This document shows positions 1 through 7,220 of a DNA stretch of 13,187 nt, piece after piece. Both the position numbers and the translations under genes were made by a program. The DNA is from Bacteroidaceae bacterium (lineage in GTDB: Bacteria > Bacteroidota > Bacteroidia > Bacteroidales > Bacteroidaceae): positions 1 through 13,187 of the forward strand of contig CAAGHW010000074.1 of the NCBI GenBank assembly GCA_900769765.1, given 5' to 3'. Every line of letters starts with the position of its first letter. Within the stretch, counting starts at the first letter, position 1. The notes under the pieces are model-generated. The model did no database searches, had not been told where the DNA came from, and saw only the letters and a program-made list of their open reading frames with translations.

Positions 1-1
1 A

Positions 2-301
2 AACTCTCGTTTCTTTGATAATGACATCAACAAGGTTCCTAAGACTGCTGTTACTGTAGGTGTAGGTACTGTTATGGATGCAAAAGAGGTTCTTATCCTT
101 GTAAACGGTCACAACAAGGCTCAGGCTTTGTATCACGCTGTTGAGGGTAACGTAACTCAGATGTGGACAATCAGCGTACTTCAGATGCATCGCAGCGGTA
201 TCATTGTTTGTGACGATGCTGCAACTGCTGAGCTGAAGGTAGGTACTGTAAACTACTTCAAGGATATCGAGCGCAACAACCTCGAGCCTGCATACAAGTA
301 A
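2..301 (+). CDS. nagB: Glucosamine-6-phosphate deaminase, C-terminal 99 residues (5' end outside window)
   Basis: NagB converts glucosamine-6-phosphate to fructose-6-phosphate and ammonia in the cytoplasm, feeding amino sugars into glycolysis. The frame is open from the left edge and ends in TAA at 299-301; the visible protein starts NSRFFDNDINKVP. Family hallmarks are present. TVGVGTVMDAKEV is the strand and turn before the phosphate site. The Lys in VNGHNKAQAL corresponds to the phosphate-contacting Lys208 of the E. coli enzyme. AELKVGTVNYF is the conserved C-terminal segment. The family is usually about 265-270 residues, so roughly 170 residues lie upstream. An internal ATG at 74 is only Met25 of the visible part and is not a start. 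A strong terminator follows 9 bp after the stop, so this gene ends its transcript. Confidence 0.95.
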   Translation, partial: NSRFFDNDINKVPKTAVTVGVGTVMDAKEVLILVNGHNKAQALYHAVEGNVTQMWTISVLQMHRSGIIVCDDAATAELKVGTVNYFKDIERNNLEPAYK

Positions 302-310
302 TCGATTGTA

Positions 311-360
311 TAAAAGACAAAAACGAGATGTGCTGCGGCACATCTCGTTTTTGTCTTTTA
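311..360. terminator. Perfect 23-bp hairpin, likely bidirectional terminator after nagB
   Basis: Bases 311-333 and 338-360 are exact reverse complements around a 4-nt loop (TGCG). The GC-containing core is CGAGATGTGC (324-333) with its partner at 338-347. It is followed by T5 (348-352) and a T-rich tail, and the mirror-image A-rich arm serves the other strand. It lies 9 bp after the nagB stop and just before the promoter at 365, so it isolates nagB from the next operon. Confidence 0.93.
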
Positions 361-364
361 ATAA

Positions 365-396
365 TTTGGCAGTACTCTTAACTTGTATTAAATTTG
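365..396 (+). promoter_or_regulatory. Bacteroidetes-type promoter for the peptidase/ABC/lyase operon
   Basis: TTTG at 365-368 and TAAATTTG at 389-396 are separated by 20 nt. This fits the Bacteroidetes sigma-ABfr consensus (TTTG, 19-21 nt, TAnnTTTG) exactly. Transcription should start a few bases after 396, giving a leader of roughly 38-40 nt before the ATG at 440. The leader has no GGAGG-like sequence, as is usual in this phylum. No operator or riboswitch is visible in it. Confidence 0.75.
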
Positions 397-439
397 CACT
401 TAATGTGTAAAATGATACAATCTGTAAATCCGTAATATT

Positions 440-1741
440 ATGAATAAGAGATTTATTACATTATTGTCTTTGTTGTTTGTAGTGCTTTTTGTCAATGCGC
501 AGAACAACGACGTTGAGAAAATGCTCAAGAAAATAAAGGCTGTGAGCAGTTACGAGAAAATAGAGAAGGCCGATACAACACGTCAGTATTATCTGATGAA
601 GATAACACAGTTGCTCGACCCGAACAACCCTGCTGCGGGTACATTCGAACAACGTGTGATGCTCGGTCACCGCGGATATGACCGTCCTGTGGTGGTTGTT
701 ACAGAGGGATATGGTGGCGACTATGCTTTCAACAACCCCAAATATATGGAGGAACTGACAAAGATTATGGATGCCAATATGCTCTTTGTCGAGTATCGTT
801 ATTTCTCGGGCTCTATGCCAGAACCATGCAATTGGGAGTATCTTACCGTTGCAAACTCAATGGTCGATTATCACAATATCATAACATCGTTCAAGCCATA
901 TTATAATGCAAAATGGGCTTCAACAGGTATCAGCAAGGGTGGTTCTACCTCTATATTCCTTCGTGCATACTATCCTGAAGACCTGGATGTTTCTGTTCCT
1001 TATGTAGGTCCGCTCAGCTGTGCAGTCGAGGATGGCCGTCACGAATCTTTCCTTGAGCAGGTTTCGACAAAGGCAAACCGCGATGCAATCCGTGCATATC
1101 AGACCGAAATGTTCGAGCGTAAGGAGCGTATGATGCCGTTGTTCGATGCATATTGTCTTGAAAAGGATATGATTTTCCGTGTTCCAACATCTACCATATA
1201 CGATTTGCTCGTGCTCGAGTATCAGTTCTCTATGTGGCAGTGGGGTACGCCTGTAAGCACTATCCCTGCGCTTGATGCTGAAGACAAGGTGTTGTTCGAT
1301 TATTTTATAAGAATGTGTGGACCTGAATATTTCGCTGCCGAGAACAAGATTGAGTCTTTCTTTGTTCAGGCTGTCAAGGATTTCGGTTACTATGGATATA
1401 ACATAGAGCCTTTCCACAAGTATGTGAATGCAGAGGAGGTTGAGGGATATTTGAAACGCGTTCTTCTTACAGAAGAGTTCGCTGATGTGAAGTTCGATGA
1501 CAGCAACTACCGCTTTGTTACAGACTTCTACACCGAGAATGACCCTAAAGCCATTATGATATACGGCGAGGTTGACCCATGGACTGCAAGTGGTGTCACA
1601 TGGTTGCGTGACCGTAACAAGGAGAATATTAAGATATTCATACAGCCCGGCGGTAGCCACACTGCACGAATCCTGAACATGCCCGAAAAGATGCGTGACG
1701 AGATTCTTGAGCAGTTGAACGAGTGGATGCAGTATAAGTGA
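440..1741 (+). CDS. Secreted S28/S37-type serine peptidase (tripeptidyl/prolyl aminopeptidase-like)
   Basis: 433 residues, predicted to be an exported serine peptidase of the alpha/beta-hydrolase fold that trims peptides from the N-terminus; this role is known for the family and not shown here. Residues 1-20 form a signal peptide: basic MNKR, a hydrophobic stretch, and a signal-peptidase I site at VNA|QNN. A catalytic triad can be proposed in the expected order: Ser165 in the nucleophile elbow GISKGG (163-168), Asp379 in GEVDPW (376-381) and His407 in GGSHTA (404-409). VVTEGYGG (87-93) and VEYRYFSGSMPEP (117-129) match the segments before the nucleophile in S28/S37 enzymes. This is the first gene of the operon behind the promoter at 365-396, and its TGA overlaps the ATG of the ABC ATPase by one base. 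Substrate specificity, and the choice between families S28 and S37, cannot be settled by eye. Confidence 0.85.
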   Translation: MNKRFITLLSLLFVVLFVNAQNNDVEKMLKKIKAVSSYEKIEKADTTRQYYLMKITQLLDPNNPAAGTFEQRVMLGHRGYDRPVVVVTEGYGGDYAFNNPKYMEELTKIMDANMLFVEYRYFSGSMPEPCNWEYLTVANSMVDYHNIITSFKPYYNAKWASTGISKGGSTSIFLRAYYPEDLDVSVPYVGPLSCAVEDGRHESFLEQVSTKANRDAIRAYQTEMFERKERMMPLFDAYCLEKDMIFRVPTSTIYDLLVLEYQFSMWQWGTPVSTIPALDAEDKVLFDYFIRMCGPEYFAAENKIESFFVQAVKDFGYYGYNIEPFHKYVNAEEVEGYLKRVLLTEEFADVKFDDSNYRFVTDFYTENDPKAIMIYGEVDPWTASGVTWLRDRNKENIKIFIQPGGSHTARILNMPEKMRDEILEQLNEWMQYK

Positions 1742-2520
1742 TGGTAAAAGCACTGACAATCGAAAATGCATCGGTAGGATACAAGGTCGGCAAAAAAACG
1801 ATATCTGTTGTTGACGGTATAGATGCTTCGCTGCATTCTTGTGAGTTGGTTGCTTTGATAGGCAGGAACGGTGCAGGAAAATCAACCCTGCTACGTACAT
1901 TGTCGGCCTTTCAGAAACCTTTGTCGGGAATAATAGAGTGTCGCGGAAGGAATATCGCGGAACTCTCGCCGAATGAAATGGCAAAGGAGGTGGCTATTGT
2001 GCTTACATCGACAGAGGCTGCACCCCTGACAGTGCGTGAACTTGTATCTTTAGGCCGTACGCCTTATACGAACTTCGTAGGACGGATGACGGCGAAGGAT
2101 AACGGCATTGTAGATGAAGCGATGGATATAATGGGGATAAGGCATCTCGCAGACAGAATGCTTTCCACATTGAGCGATGGAGAACGGCAGAAATGTATGA
2201 TAGCAAAGGCTCTTGCACAAGAGACCTCTTTGATTTTGCTTGACGAGCCTTCGGCTTTCCTTGACTTCGGCAGTAAGGTAAATCTCTTTCGTACGCTGAA
2301 AGAGCTTGCCAAGGAGAAACACAAGGCGATATTGGTGTCGACGCACGATATTGAGCTTGCAATAAAGTTTGCCGACAAGATATGGCTCTTGTCCCAGGGG
2401 GTGCTGAATGAAGGTAATGTCGAGGAATTGTCGGAGAACGGTGCGTTGCAATGCTTTGTTGAATGTGATGGCGTTGTCTATGACAAGGAGAATAATAGAA
2501 TTGAAATAACACAAATATAA
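1741..2520 (+). CDS. ABC transporter ATP-binding protein, FecE/BtuD (iron-siderophore/cobalamin) type
   Basis: 259-residue nucleotide-binding subunit of the size and type that power FecCD-family importers of siderophores, haem or cobalamin. Motifs, numbered from the ATG at 1741: Walker A GRNGAGKST (41-49), signature LSDGERQ (144-150, replacing LSGGQ), Walker B LILLDEP (164-170), D-loop AFLD, and switch His202 in STHD. The Q-loop is unusual: the region reads VAIVLTSTEAAPLTV, with no Gln at the usual place. I chose ATG 1741 because it overlaps the upstream TGA as TGATG; the GTG three bases earlier is an in-frame alternative adding one residue. No permease or binding-protein gene adjoins it, so its partner must be encoded elsewhere. 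The next gene begins one base after its TAA, implying co-transcription. Substrate is unknown. Confidence 0.9.
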   Translation: MVKALTIENASVGYKVGKKTISVVDGIDASLHSCELVALIGRNGAGKSTLLRTLSAFQKPLSGIIECRGRNIAELSPNEMAKEVAIVLTSTEAAPLTVRELVSLGRTPYTNFVGRMTAKDNGIVDEAMDIMGIRHLADRMLSTLSDGERQKCMIAKALAQETSLILLDEPSAFLDFGSKVNLFRTLKELAKEKHKAILVSTHDIELAIKFADKIWLLSQGVLNEGNVEELSENGALQCFVECDGVVYDKENNRIEITQI

Positions 2521-2521
2521 A

Positions 2522-3694
2522 ATGAAATACAATTTTGACGAAATTGTACCTCGCAAGCATACAAATTGCTTGAAGTACGATAATGTAATGGAGATTTTCG
2601 GCACAGAGGATATCTTGCCTATGTGGATTGCCGATATGGATTTCAGAACCCCTGATTTCATCGTGAATGCAATCCGCAAACGTCTTGACCATGAGTTGTT
2701 GGGTTATACCTATTGCTGTAAGCGTTGGAAGCCTGCAATTCAGAATTGGGTGTCTCGTCGCTACGGATGGGAAGTGAAAGAGGAAGAGATTGGATTTGTC
2801 GGCGGCATTGTACCTGCAATATCATTTGCTTTGCAGTGCTTTACAAAGGTTGGTGACAAGGTGCTTATCCAGCCTCCTGTGTATCATCCATACCACCATG
2901 TGACACATGACCTTGAACGTACACTCGTTTTCAATCCGTTGAAGCTTGTCAATGGACAGTTCGAGGTAGATTTCGTTGAATTTGAAGAAAAGGTCAAGGA
3001 TTGTAAGGTGTTCTTGCTATGTAACCCCCACAACCCCGGCGGTAGAGTGTGGAGCAGAGAAGAACTTGTCCGTATGTGTGATATCTGTGCCAAATACAAT
3101 GTTCTTGTCATCAGCGACGAGATACACTGCGATATGACACTCAAAGGCTACAAGCATATTCCTTTTGCGTCGTGCTGCGACAAGGCGAAAGATTTGTGCA
3201 TTACCTTTATGGCGGCAAGCAAGACATTTAACATCGCAGGCTTGAAAAGTTCATATCATATAATCCAGAACGAGGATATAAGAAATCAGTATCATGAGTT
3301 CCTGCGTAAGAGTGAACTTGATACAGCGCACGTGTTTGCAACAGGCCCTGTGGCTACCGCTTACAACGAGGGCGAGGAGTGGCTTGGACAGATGCTCGAG
3401 TATGTAGAGGCAAATATCGATTTTATGGAACAGTATCTAAAGGATAATATGCCAAAGATGGGTATGATACGTCCGCAGGCTTCATTCCTGGTGTTCCTTG
3501 ATGCACGTGGCTTGGGCTTGCCGCACGATGAGCTTGTAGAGTTCTTTGTACGCGAGGCAAAGGTGGGAATGAACGACGGAGCAATGTTCGGCGAAGAGGG
3601 TTCAGGTTATATGCGAATGAATCTCGGCTGTCCACGCTCGGTACTCGAAAAGGCTTTGAATCAGATAAAAGCAGCCTACGACAAGATTTGCTGA
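2522..3694 (+). CDS. MalY/PatB family PLP-dependent C-S beta-lyase / aminotransferase
   Basis: 390 residues, fold-type I PLP enzyme of class I/II aminotransferase type. MalY/PatB members cleave cystathionine or cysteine conjugates to a thiol (or H2S), pyruvate and ammonia in the cytoplasm. Diagnostic features are LPMWIADMDF (32-41), typical of MalY/PatB, and NPHNPGG (168-174) with the PLP-contacting Asn. Asp199 in SDEIHCD (198-204) faces the pyridine nitrogen. Lys234 in AASKTFNIAGLK is the Schiff-base lysine, and Arg365 in YMRMNLGCPR is the substrate-carboxylate arginine. The length is normal for the family and the protein looks intact. It is the last gene of the three-gene operon, starting one base after the ATPase stop, and a terminator follows 21 bp downstream. 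The enzyme class is well supported. Whether the physiological role is methionine synthesis, cysteine degradation or, as with E. coli MalY, regulation cannot be told. Confidence 0.9.
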   Translation: MKYNFDEIVPRKHTNCLKYDNVMEIFGTEDILPMWIADMDFRTPDFIVNAIRKRLDHELLGYTYCCKRWKPAIQNWVSRRYGWEVKEEEIGFVGGIVPAISFALQCFTKVGDKVLIQPPVYHPYHHVTHDLERTLVFNPLKLVNGQFEVDFVEFEEKVKDCKVFLLCNPHNPGGRVWSREELVRMCDICAKYNVLVISDEIHCDMTLKGYKHIPFASCCDKAKDLCITFMAASKTFNIAGLKSSYHIIQNEDIRNQYHEFLRKSELDTAHVFATGPVATAYNEGEEWLGQMLEYVEANIDFMEQYLKDNMPKMGMIRPQASFLVFLDARGLGLPHDELVEFFVREAKVGMNDGAMFGEEGSGYMRMNLGCPRSVLEKALNQIKAAYDKIC

Positions 3695-3715
3695 CAACCT
3701 ATTTCTTTATTATAC

Positions 3716-3754
3716 CATCCCTCAGTTTTCATTTGTAACTGAGGGATGTTTTTG
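3716..3754 (+). terminator. Rho-independent terminator of the peptidase/ABC/lyase operon
   Basis: CATCCCTCAGTT (3716-3727) pairs perfectly with 3737-3748 around a 9-nt loop and is followed by TTTTTG. The 12-bp stem with a T-tract 21 bp after the lyase stop is a standard intrinsic terminator. Its T-tract overlaps the proposed -33 element of the next promoter. Confidence 0.9.
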
Positions 3755-3780
3755 TTATTCCTTTATTATTGCTATATTCG
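3751..3780 (+). promoter_or_regulatory. Probable promoter of the aminopeptidase P gene
   Basis: TTTG at 3751-3754 and TATATTCG at 3773-3780 (one mismatch to TAnnTTTG) are separated by 18 nt, one short of the usual 19-21. Start of transcription a few bases past 3780 would give a leader of about 18 nt before the ATG at 3803. The match is imperfect, but position and orientation fit. It also argues against a start at the ATG at 3746, which lies inside the preceding terminator. Confidence 0.5.
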
Positions 3781-3802
3781 CAGATATAAACAGAATTTGA
3801 TT

Positions 3803-5581
3803 ATGAATAAAGATATTGTTGTCAAAAGGGTGGAAATGTTTCGCTCTTATATGTGTGAAAAGGGGTTGGATGCTTTTGTCGTTGTCAGCAGCGACCCACA
3901 TAGTAGCGAATATGTTGCCGACCGCTGGAAGGCTCGTGAATGGTTGTCAGGCTTCGACGGCTCTGCGGGTACAGTCGTCATTACTGCCGATAAGGCTCTT
4001 TTGTGGACCGACTCACGCTATTGGCTTGCTGCAGAGAAGCTGCTTGACGGCATAGGCTTTGAGCTGATGAAGGACGGTCTTGCCGAAACGCCTTCCATAA
4101 CAGAATGGCTGTTGTCGAGCCTTGAACGTGAAAATGTCGTTGGCGTTGATGCAACTGTATGTTCGGTTGTCGAAGTCAATGCATGGCGTTCGCCACTTGC
4201 TTCTGCCGGCATAAAGGTGGAGTTTGTCAATGACCCTTTCGATGCGTTGTGGAAAGAGAGACCCTCTGTTCCTCTGTCTGTGGCACAGATTATGCCACAG
4301 GATATCGTGGGTGAGAGTGCTGCATCAAAGATTGCCCGTCTGCGCGAAACATTCGGCAAGGAGGGCGTTGACGGTATGGTGGTCACCATGCTCGACGAGG
4401 TGGCATGGATTACCAATTTGCGCGGCAACGATGTGGAATACAATCCTGTCCTTGTTTCGTATATGCTCATTACCGATGACAATGCGGTGCTCTATATCGA
4501 TGAACGCAAGTTGACAGATGATGTAAAAGCCTACTTGCAGTCGCAAGGCATATCTGTTGCGCCTTATTCTGATATATGGCAGGCCTTGAAGGATTATGAC
4601 AAGGCTACATTATTGATGCAGCCGAACAGATGCAACGCAGCCGTATATTTTGCTGTGAGCGAAAAGGCTGTTCTACGCGATTCTCCTATTGCGCTGATGA
4701 AAGCCGTGAAGAATGAGGTGGAGATAGAAGGCTTTGAACGTGCGATGCTGAGCGAGGGAGTGGCTATGGTGAAGTTGCTCAAGTGGCTCAAGCCTGCAGT
4801 GGAAAAGGGTGGAGTGACAGAACTTGATGTCGATGCCAAACTTACAGAGCTTCGCAGTGCCGACCCTGCTTTCCGCGGTCTTAGCTTTGCTACCATTGCG
4901 GCATATGGAGCCAATGGTGCTATTGTCCACTATGAGCCTACGCCTGCCGAGAATGCGATGCTTGCACCCGAGGGTTTCCTGTTGCTCGACTGCGGCGGTC
5001 AATATCTGTGTGGAACAACCGATGTGACACGTACCATTGCTTTGGGTGTTCTTACAGATGAAGAGAAAGCCGATTATACAAGGGTTCTCCGTGGACATAT
5101 ATCTCTTGCCATGGCGAAGTTCCCGAAAGGAACATGCGGAACACAGCTCGATGTGCTTGCGCGTCAATGGCTATGGCAGGCCGGCGAGAATTACCTTCAT
5201 GGTACAGGACACGGGGTAGGCCATTTCCTCAATGTGCACGAGGGTCCTCATCAGATACGTATGAACAATATCCCCACACATCTTGTCCCGGGCATGACCG
5301 TTACCAATGAACCGGGATTGTATAAGGCAGGCCGTCATGGAATACGTATTGAGAATACGATGGTTGTAAGGCCATATTGTGAAGGTGAATTCGGCGCATT
5401 CTATGAGTTGGCACCATTGACTGTATGCCCTATAGACAAGACACCTATTGTTCCAGAGCTTCTTGGTGATGATGCAAGAGCATATCTGAATGCCTATCAT
5501 GCAATGGTTTACGTCAAACTATCGCCATATCTCGAAGGTGATGACCTTGAGTTCCTGCAAGAAGCATGTAAGGCTATGTGA
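3803..5581 (+). CDS. Xaa-Pro aminopeptidase (aminopeptidase P, family M24B), long three-domain form
   Basis: 592 residues. It removes the N-terminal residue from peptides with Pro in position 2, using two metal ions (usually Mn2+), in the cytoplasm; there is no signal peptide. Two creatinase-type N domains (about 3-130 and 135-300) precede the pita-bread M24 catalytic domain (about 302-525) and a C-terminal M24_C extension (about 530-592). This is the layout of the eukaryotic-type enzyme rather than the shorter E. coli PepP. Metal ligands are visible: Asp396 and Asp407 (LLDCGGQY...TTDVTRT), His470 (HGTGHGVGH), Glu503 (TNEPG) and Glu517 (RIENT). His376 in IVHYEP matches the substrate-site His of the family. 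I chose the ATG at 3803 because an upstream ATG at 3746 would add 19 residues translated from the terminator and promoter. It stands alone between its own promoter and a shared convergent terminator. Confidence 0.93.
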   Translation: MNKDIVVKRVEMFRSYMCEKGLDAFVVVSSDPHSSEYVADRWKAREWLSGFDGSAGTVVITADKALLWTDSRYWLAAEKLLDGIGFELMKDGLAETPSITEWLLSSLERENVVGVDATVCSVVEVNAWRSPLASAGIKVEFVNDPFDALWKERPSVPLSVAQIMPQDIVGESAASKIARLRETFGKEGVDGMVVTMLDEVAWITNLRGNDVEYNPVLVSYMLITDDNAVLYIDERKLTDDVKAYLQSQGISVAPYSDIWQALKDYDKATLLMQPNRCNAAVYFAVSEKAVLRDSPIALMKAVKNEVEIEGFERAMLSEGVAMVKLLKWLKPAVEKGGVTELDVDAKLTELRSADPAFRGLSFATIAAYGANGAIVHYEPTPAENAMLAPEGFLLLDCGGQYLCGTTDVTRTIALGVLTDEEKADYTRVLRGHISLAMAKFPKGTCGTQLDVLARQWLWQAGENYLHGTGHGVGHFLNVHEGPHQIRMNNIPTHLVPGMTVTNEPGLYKAGRHGIRIENTMVVRPYCEGEFGAFYELAPLTVCPIDKTPIVPELLGDDARAYLNAYHAMVYVKLSPYLEGDDLEFLQEACKAM

Positions 5582-5582
5582 T

Positions 5583-5615
5583 AAAAAATTCCTCGTTTAA
5601 CGAGGATTTTTTTTT
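5583..5615. terminator. Bidirectional terminator between convergent aminopeptidase and FHA genes
   Basis: TCCTCGT (5590-5596) pairs with ACGAGGA (5600-5606) around a 3-nt loop. It is followed by nine T (5607-5615) on the plus strand and preceded by six A (5583-5588), which give a T-tract on the minus strand. It fills the 32-bp gap between two convergent stop codons, and the last two T of the tract overlap the reverse-strand TAA of the FHA gene, so one hairpin serves both genes. Confidence 0.88.
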
Positions 5616-6111
5616 ATTCTTCTCCGTCAGGAGTGTGGAGTATGAGCGTTGTCGCTCCCAGTGTGATTATTGCTCCGTCTTCAATGAGCAGACGCTCTTT
5701 AGGACCAAGAATCTTGTTGGTGACAAAAGTTCCTGTAACACTCTGGTTGTCGCGGATGGTATATTTCAATCCGCCGAAATAGTCGCGTTTTACATTGATG
5801 ATGCAGTGACGGCGGTCCATACTTGGGTCGCTTGTCTCTATGGGATGTGATATGACTGTTCCCTTGTTGTAACGGCCAAGCATGTTGTCACCCTCGCATA
5901 ACGGAATTATCTGCTTGAAACAGAATGTGTTCTCTATCACTACTACATATCCGAAATCTTCGGTCTGTATGTCATCTGCGTTCTCGCCGATACGTATTGT
6001 GAAACTCTTACGGCATTTCTCGCATTCAAAGACGAGTGCTTGCCCCATCTTGTAGCTTGAGGCATCAAAATCTATGGCATGGTCGCACTTGGGGCAGATA
6101 ATCTTGCTCAT
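5614..6111 (-). CDS. Zinc-ribbon plus FHA domain protein
   Basis: 165 residues. The N-terminal 40 residues form a zinc ribbon of the MJ0042 kind: CPKC (6-9) and CEKC (30-33), 20 residues apart. Residues about 55-160 form a forkhead-associated (FHA) domain, a phosphothreonine-peptide reader. Its hallmarks are the GR pair at 79-80 (NMLGRYNKG), the Ser and His of PSMDRRHCII (96-105), and a loop Asn/Thr region, DNQSVTGTFVTN (121-132), where the usual NGT is TGT. There is no signal peptide or membrane segment, so it should be cytoplasmic. It lies 31 bp downstream of the HU/SPOR gene on the same strand, with no promoter or terminator seen between, so the two are probably co-transcribed. The phosphorylated partner is unknown, and no Ser/Thr kinase lies in the window. 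The domain call is firm; a cellular role is not assignable. Confidence 0.88.
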   Translation of the reverse strand: MSKIICPKCDHAIDFDASSYKMGQALVFECEKCRKSFTIRIGENADDIQTEDFGYVVVIENTFCFKQIIPLCEGDNMLGRYNKGTVISHPIETSDPSMDRRHCIINVKRDYFGGLKYTIRDNQSVTGTFVTNKILGPKERLLIEDGAIITLGATTLILHTPDGEE

Positions 6112-6142
6112 GGAATAGGAAACGGTTTGGATTCTTTTAAAA

Positions 6143-7126
6143 TCAATGTGTCAGTACCCACGCATCGTGGAATGTGTTCTTGATGTGCGACAGTGCTTCG
6201 TTGGCCTCGTCCATACTGTCGTAGTCGCCTACAGAGATACGGTGTCTGCCACCACCGACAACAACCGTATATTCGGTTTTCATCTTTCTTGACAACTCCT
6301 TGATGGCCAATTCTGCATTCTGGGCATTCGGAGAACTTGCGACAATTATTGAATATGTCTTCTTGGGTAGTATTGTCTCGACAACCTCTTCTGCCGGTTT
6401 TACAGGCTCCTCAACAATGGCCGGCTCCTCTTTTGTTTCAGGAACAACCTCTTGTGGCTCTGTATATATGTTTTCGGTAACCGTGTCGGCAACAGGGGCA
6501 ATGACGTGCTCTTCGGCATCTGCAACATCTTCTATTACAGTCTGTGTCTTTGCTGTCATTTGGGCTATGGATGCCTGCATGTTCTTTTCGAATGCGTTGT
6601 CGCTGATAGGAGTGACAAAGAAGAAGGCAAGTATAACGGCAGCCGCAATGGCGATATAACGGCTTAGCTCGCGCTGCTTGATGACGATGGTCTTTTCTTT
6701 GCATTGGCTCAACAACGGAACCGCCAATGGCTCGAAGCCATAGTTCTCAGGGTCATCAATGGCATTCTCGTTGGGAACGAATGAAATGACACCGTTGATG
6801 TTCATGTGGAATGTTCCAAGCTCGCCGAAACAGCATACTCCCTTGCTTGACAATACTCTGCGAAGTGATGCGATATCACGCGACAGGCTCTTCTCGGCCT
6901 TGTCGTATGTACAGTTCTCTGTTGAAACATATTCCGACAGCAGCAAAGCATCATCGACCATGATATTGGGGTTGAAGCCCAATTCACGGTGTGGCGGTAT
7001 GAAAACCTGCTCCTTTGTAAGGTACATAGCAGGTACCTTGTGTGCAAGGAAAGCACCTATACCCGGCAGTATCACGCAGTTATGTCGCGCCAACAGCTTT
7101 GTTATATGTCTAATCAAATTTTCCAC
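6143..7126 (-). CDS. HU-CCDC81 / transmembrane / SPOR domain protein
   Basis: 327 residues, starting with GTG (7126-7124). Residues 1-75 (ENLIRHITKLLARHNCVILP at the start) are the first HU-CCDC81 domain and about 76-140 the second; both are HU/IHF-like folds typical of Bacteroidetes. A single membrane helix lies at about 157-175 (YIAIAAAVILAFFFVTPI). A low-complexity Glu/Pro/Val linker at about 200-254 leads to a C-terminal SPOR domain (256-327: KKTYSIIVASS, VVVGGGRHRISVGDY). In known families SPOR binds denuded peptidoglycan at division sites and HU folds bind DNA. The predicted topology is therefore HU domains in the cytoplasm and SPOR in the periplasm. The start is fixed by the conserved domain beginning at residue 2; the next Met (34) would destroy it. 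It is the first gene of the pair with the FHA gene and is transcribed divergently from the U32 gene. Confidence 0.9.
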   Translation of the reverse strand: MENLIRHITKLLARHNCVILPGIGAFLAHKVPAMYLTKEQVFIPPHRELGFNPNIMVDDALLLSEYVSTENCTYDKAEKSLSRDIASLRRVLSSKGVCCFGELGTFHMNINGVISFVPNENAIDDPENYGFEPLAVPLLSQCKEKTIVIKQRELSRYIAIAAAVILAFFFVTPISDNAFEKNMQASIAQMTAKTQTVIEDVADAEEHVIAPVADTVTENIYTEPQEVVPETKEEPAIVEEPVKPAEEVVETILPKKTYSIIVASSPNAQNAELAIKELSRKMKTEYTVVVGGGRHRISVGDYDSMDEANEALSHIKNTFHDAWVLTH

Positions 7127-7130
7127 GAAG

Positions 7131-7161
7131 CAAATTTAGCAAAAAAAAGTTTAGTGACAAT
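7131..7161 (-). promoter_or_regulatory. Bacteroidetes-type promoter of the HU/SPOR-FHA operon
   Basis: Read on the minus strand, ATTG (7161-7158) is followed after 19 nt by TAAATTTG (7138-7131), a perfect -7 element identical to the one at 389-396. The spacer is T-rich. The -7 octamer ends only four bases before the GTG at 7126, so the transcript would start at or next to the start codon. Confidence 0.65.
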
Positions 7162-7220
7162 CGCTTGAATGTAAAAAAACTCAGAAGTCGTCCGAAATTT
7201 ATTATAAGATATAATAATTT

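Noticed and set aside
920..1984. A 354-codon open frame on the minus strand opposite the peptidase and ABC genes.
   Set aside because: It crosses the junction of two well-supported genes, has no recognisable domain and an implausible Cys/His/Arg-rich composition. It is an antisense shadow of the plus-strand coding sequence.
2003..2692. Overlapping minus-strand open frames of about 200 codons opposite the ATPase/lyase junction.
   Set aside because: Two frames overlap each other and both oppose genes with intact catalytic motifs; neither has a promoter or domain.
3746..3802. A 19-codon N-terminal extension of the aminopeptidase starting at ATG 3746.
   Set aside because: It would be translated from the right arm and T-tract of the upstream terminator and from the gene's own promoter. 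The family N-terminus begins at 3803.
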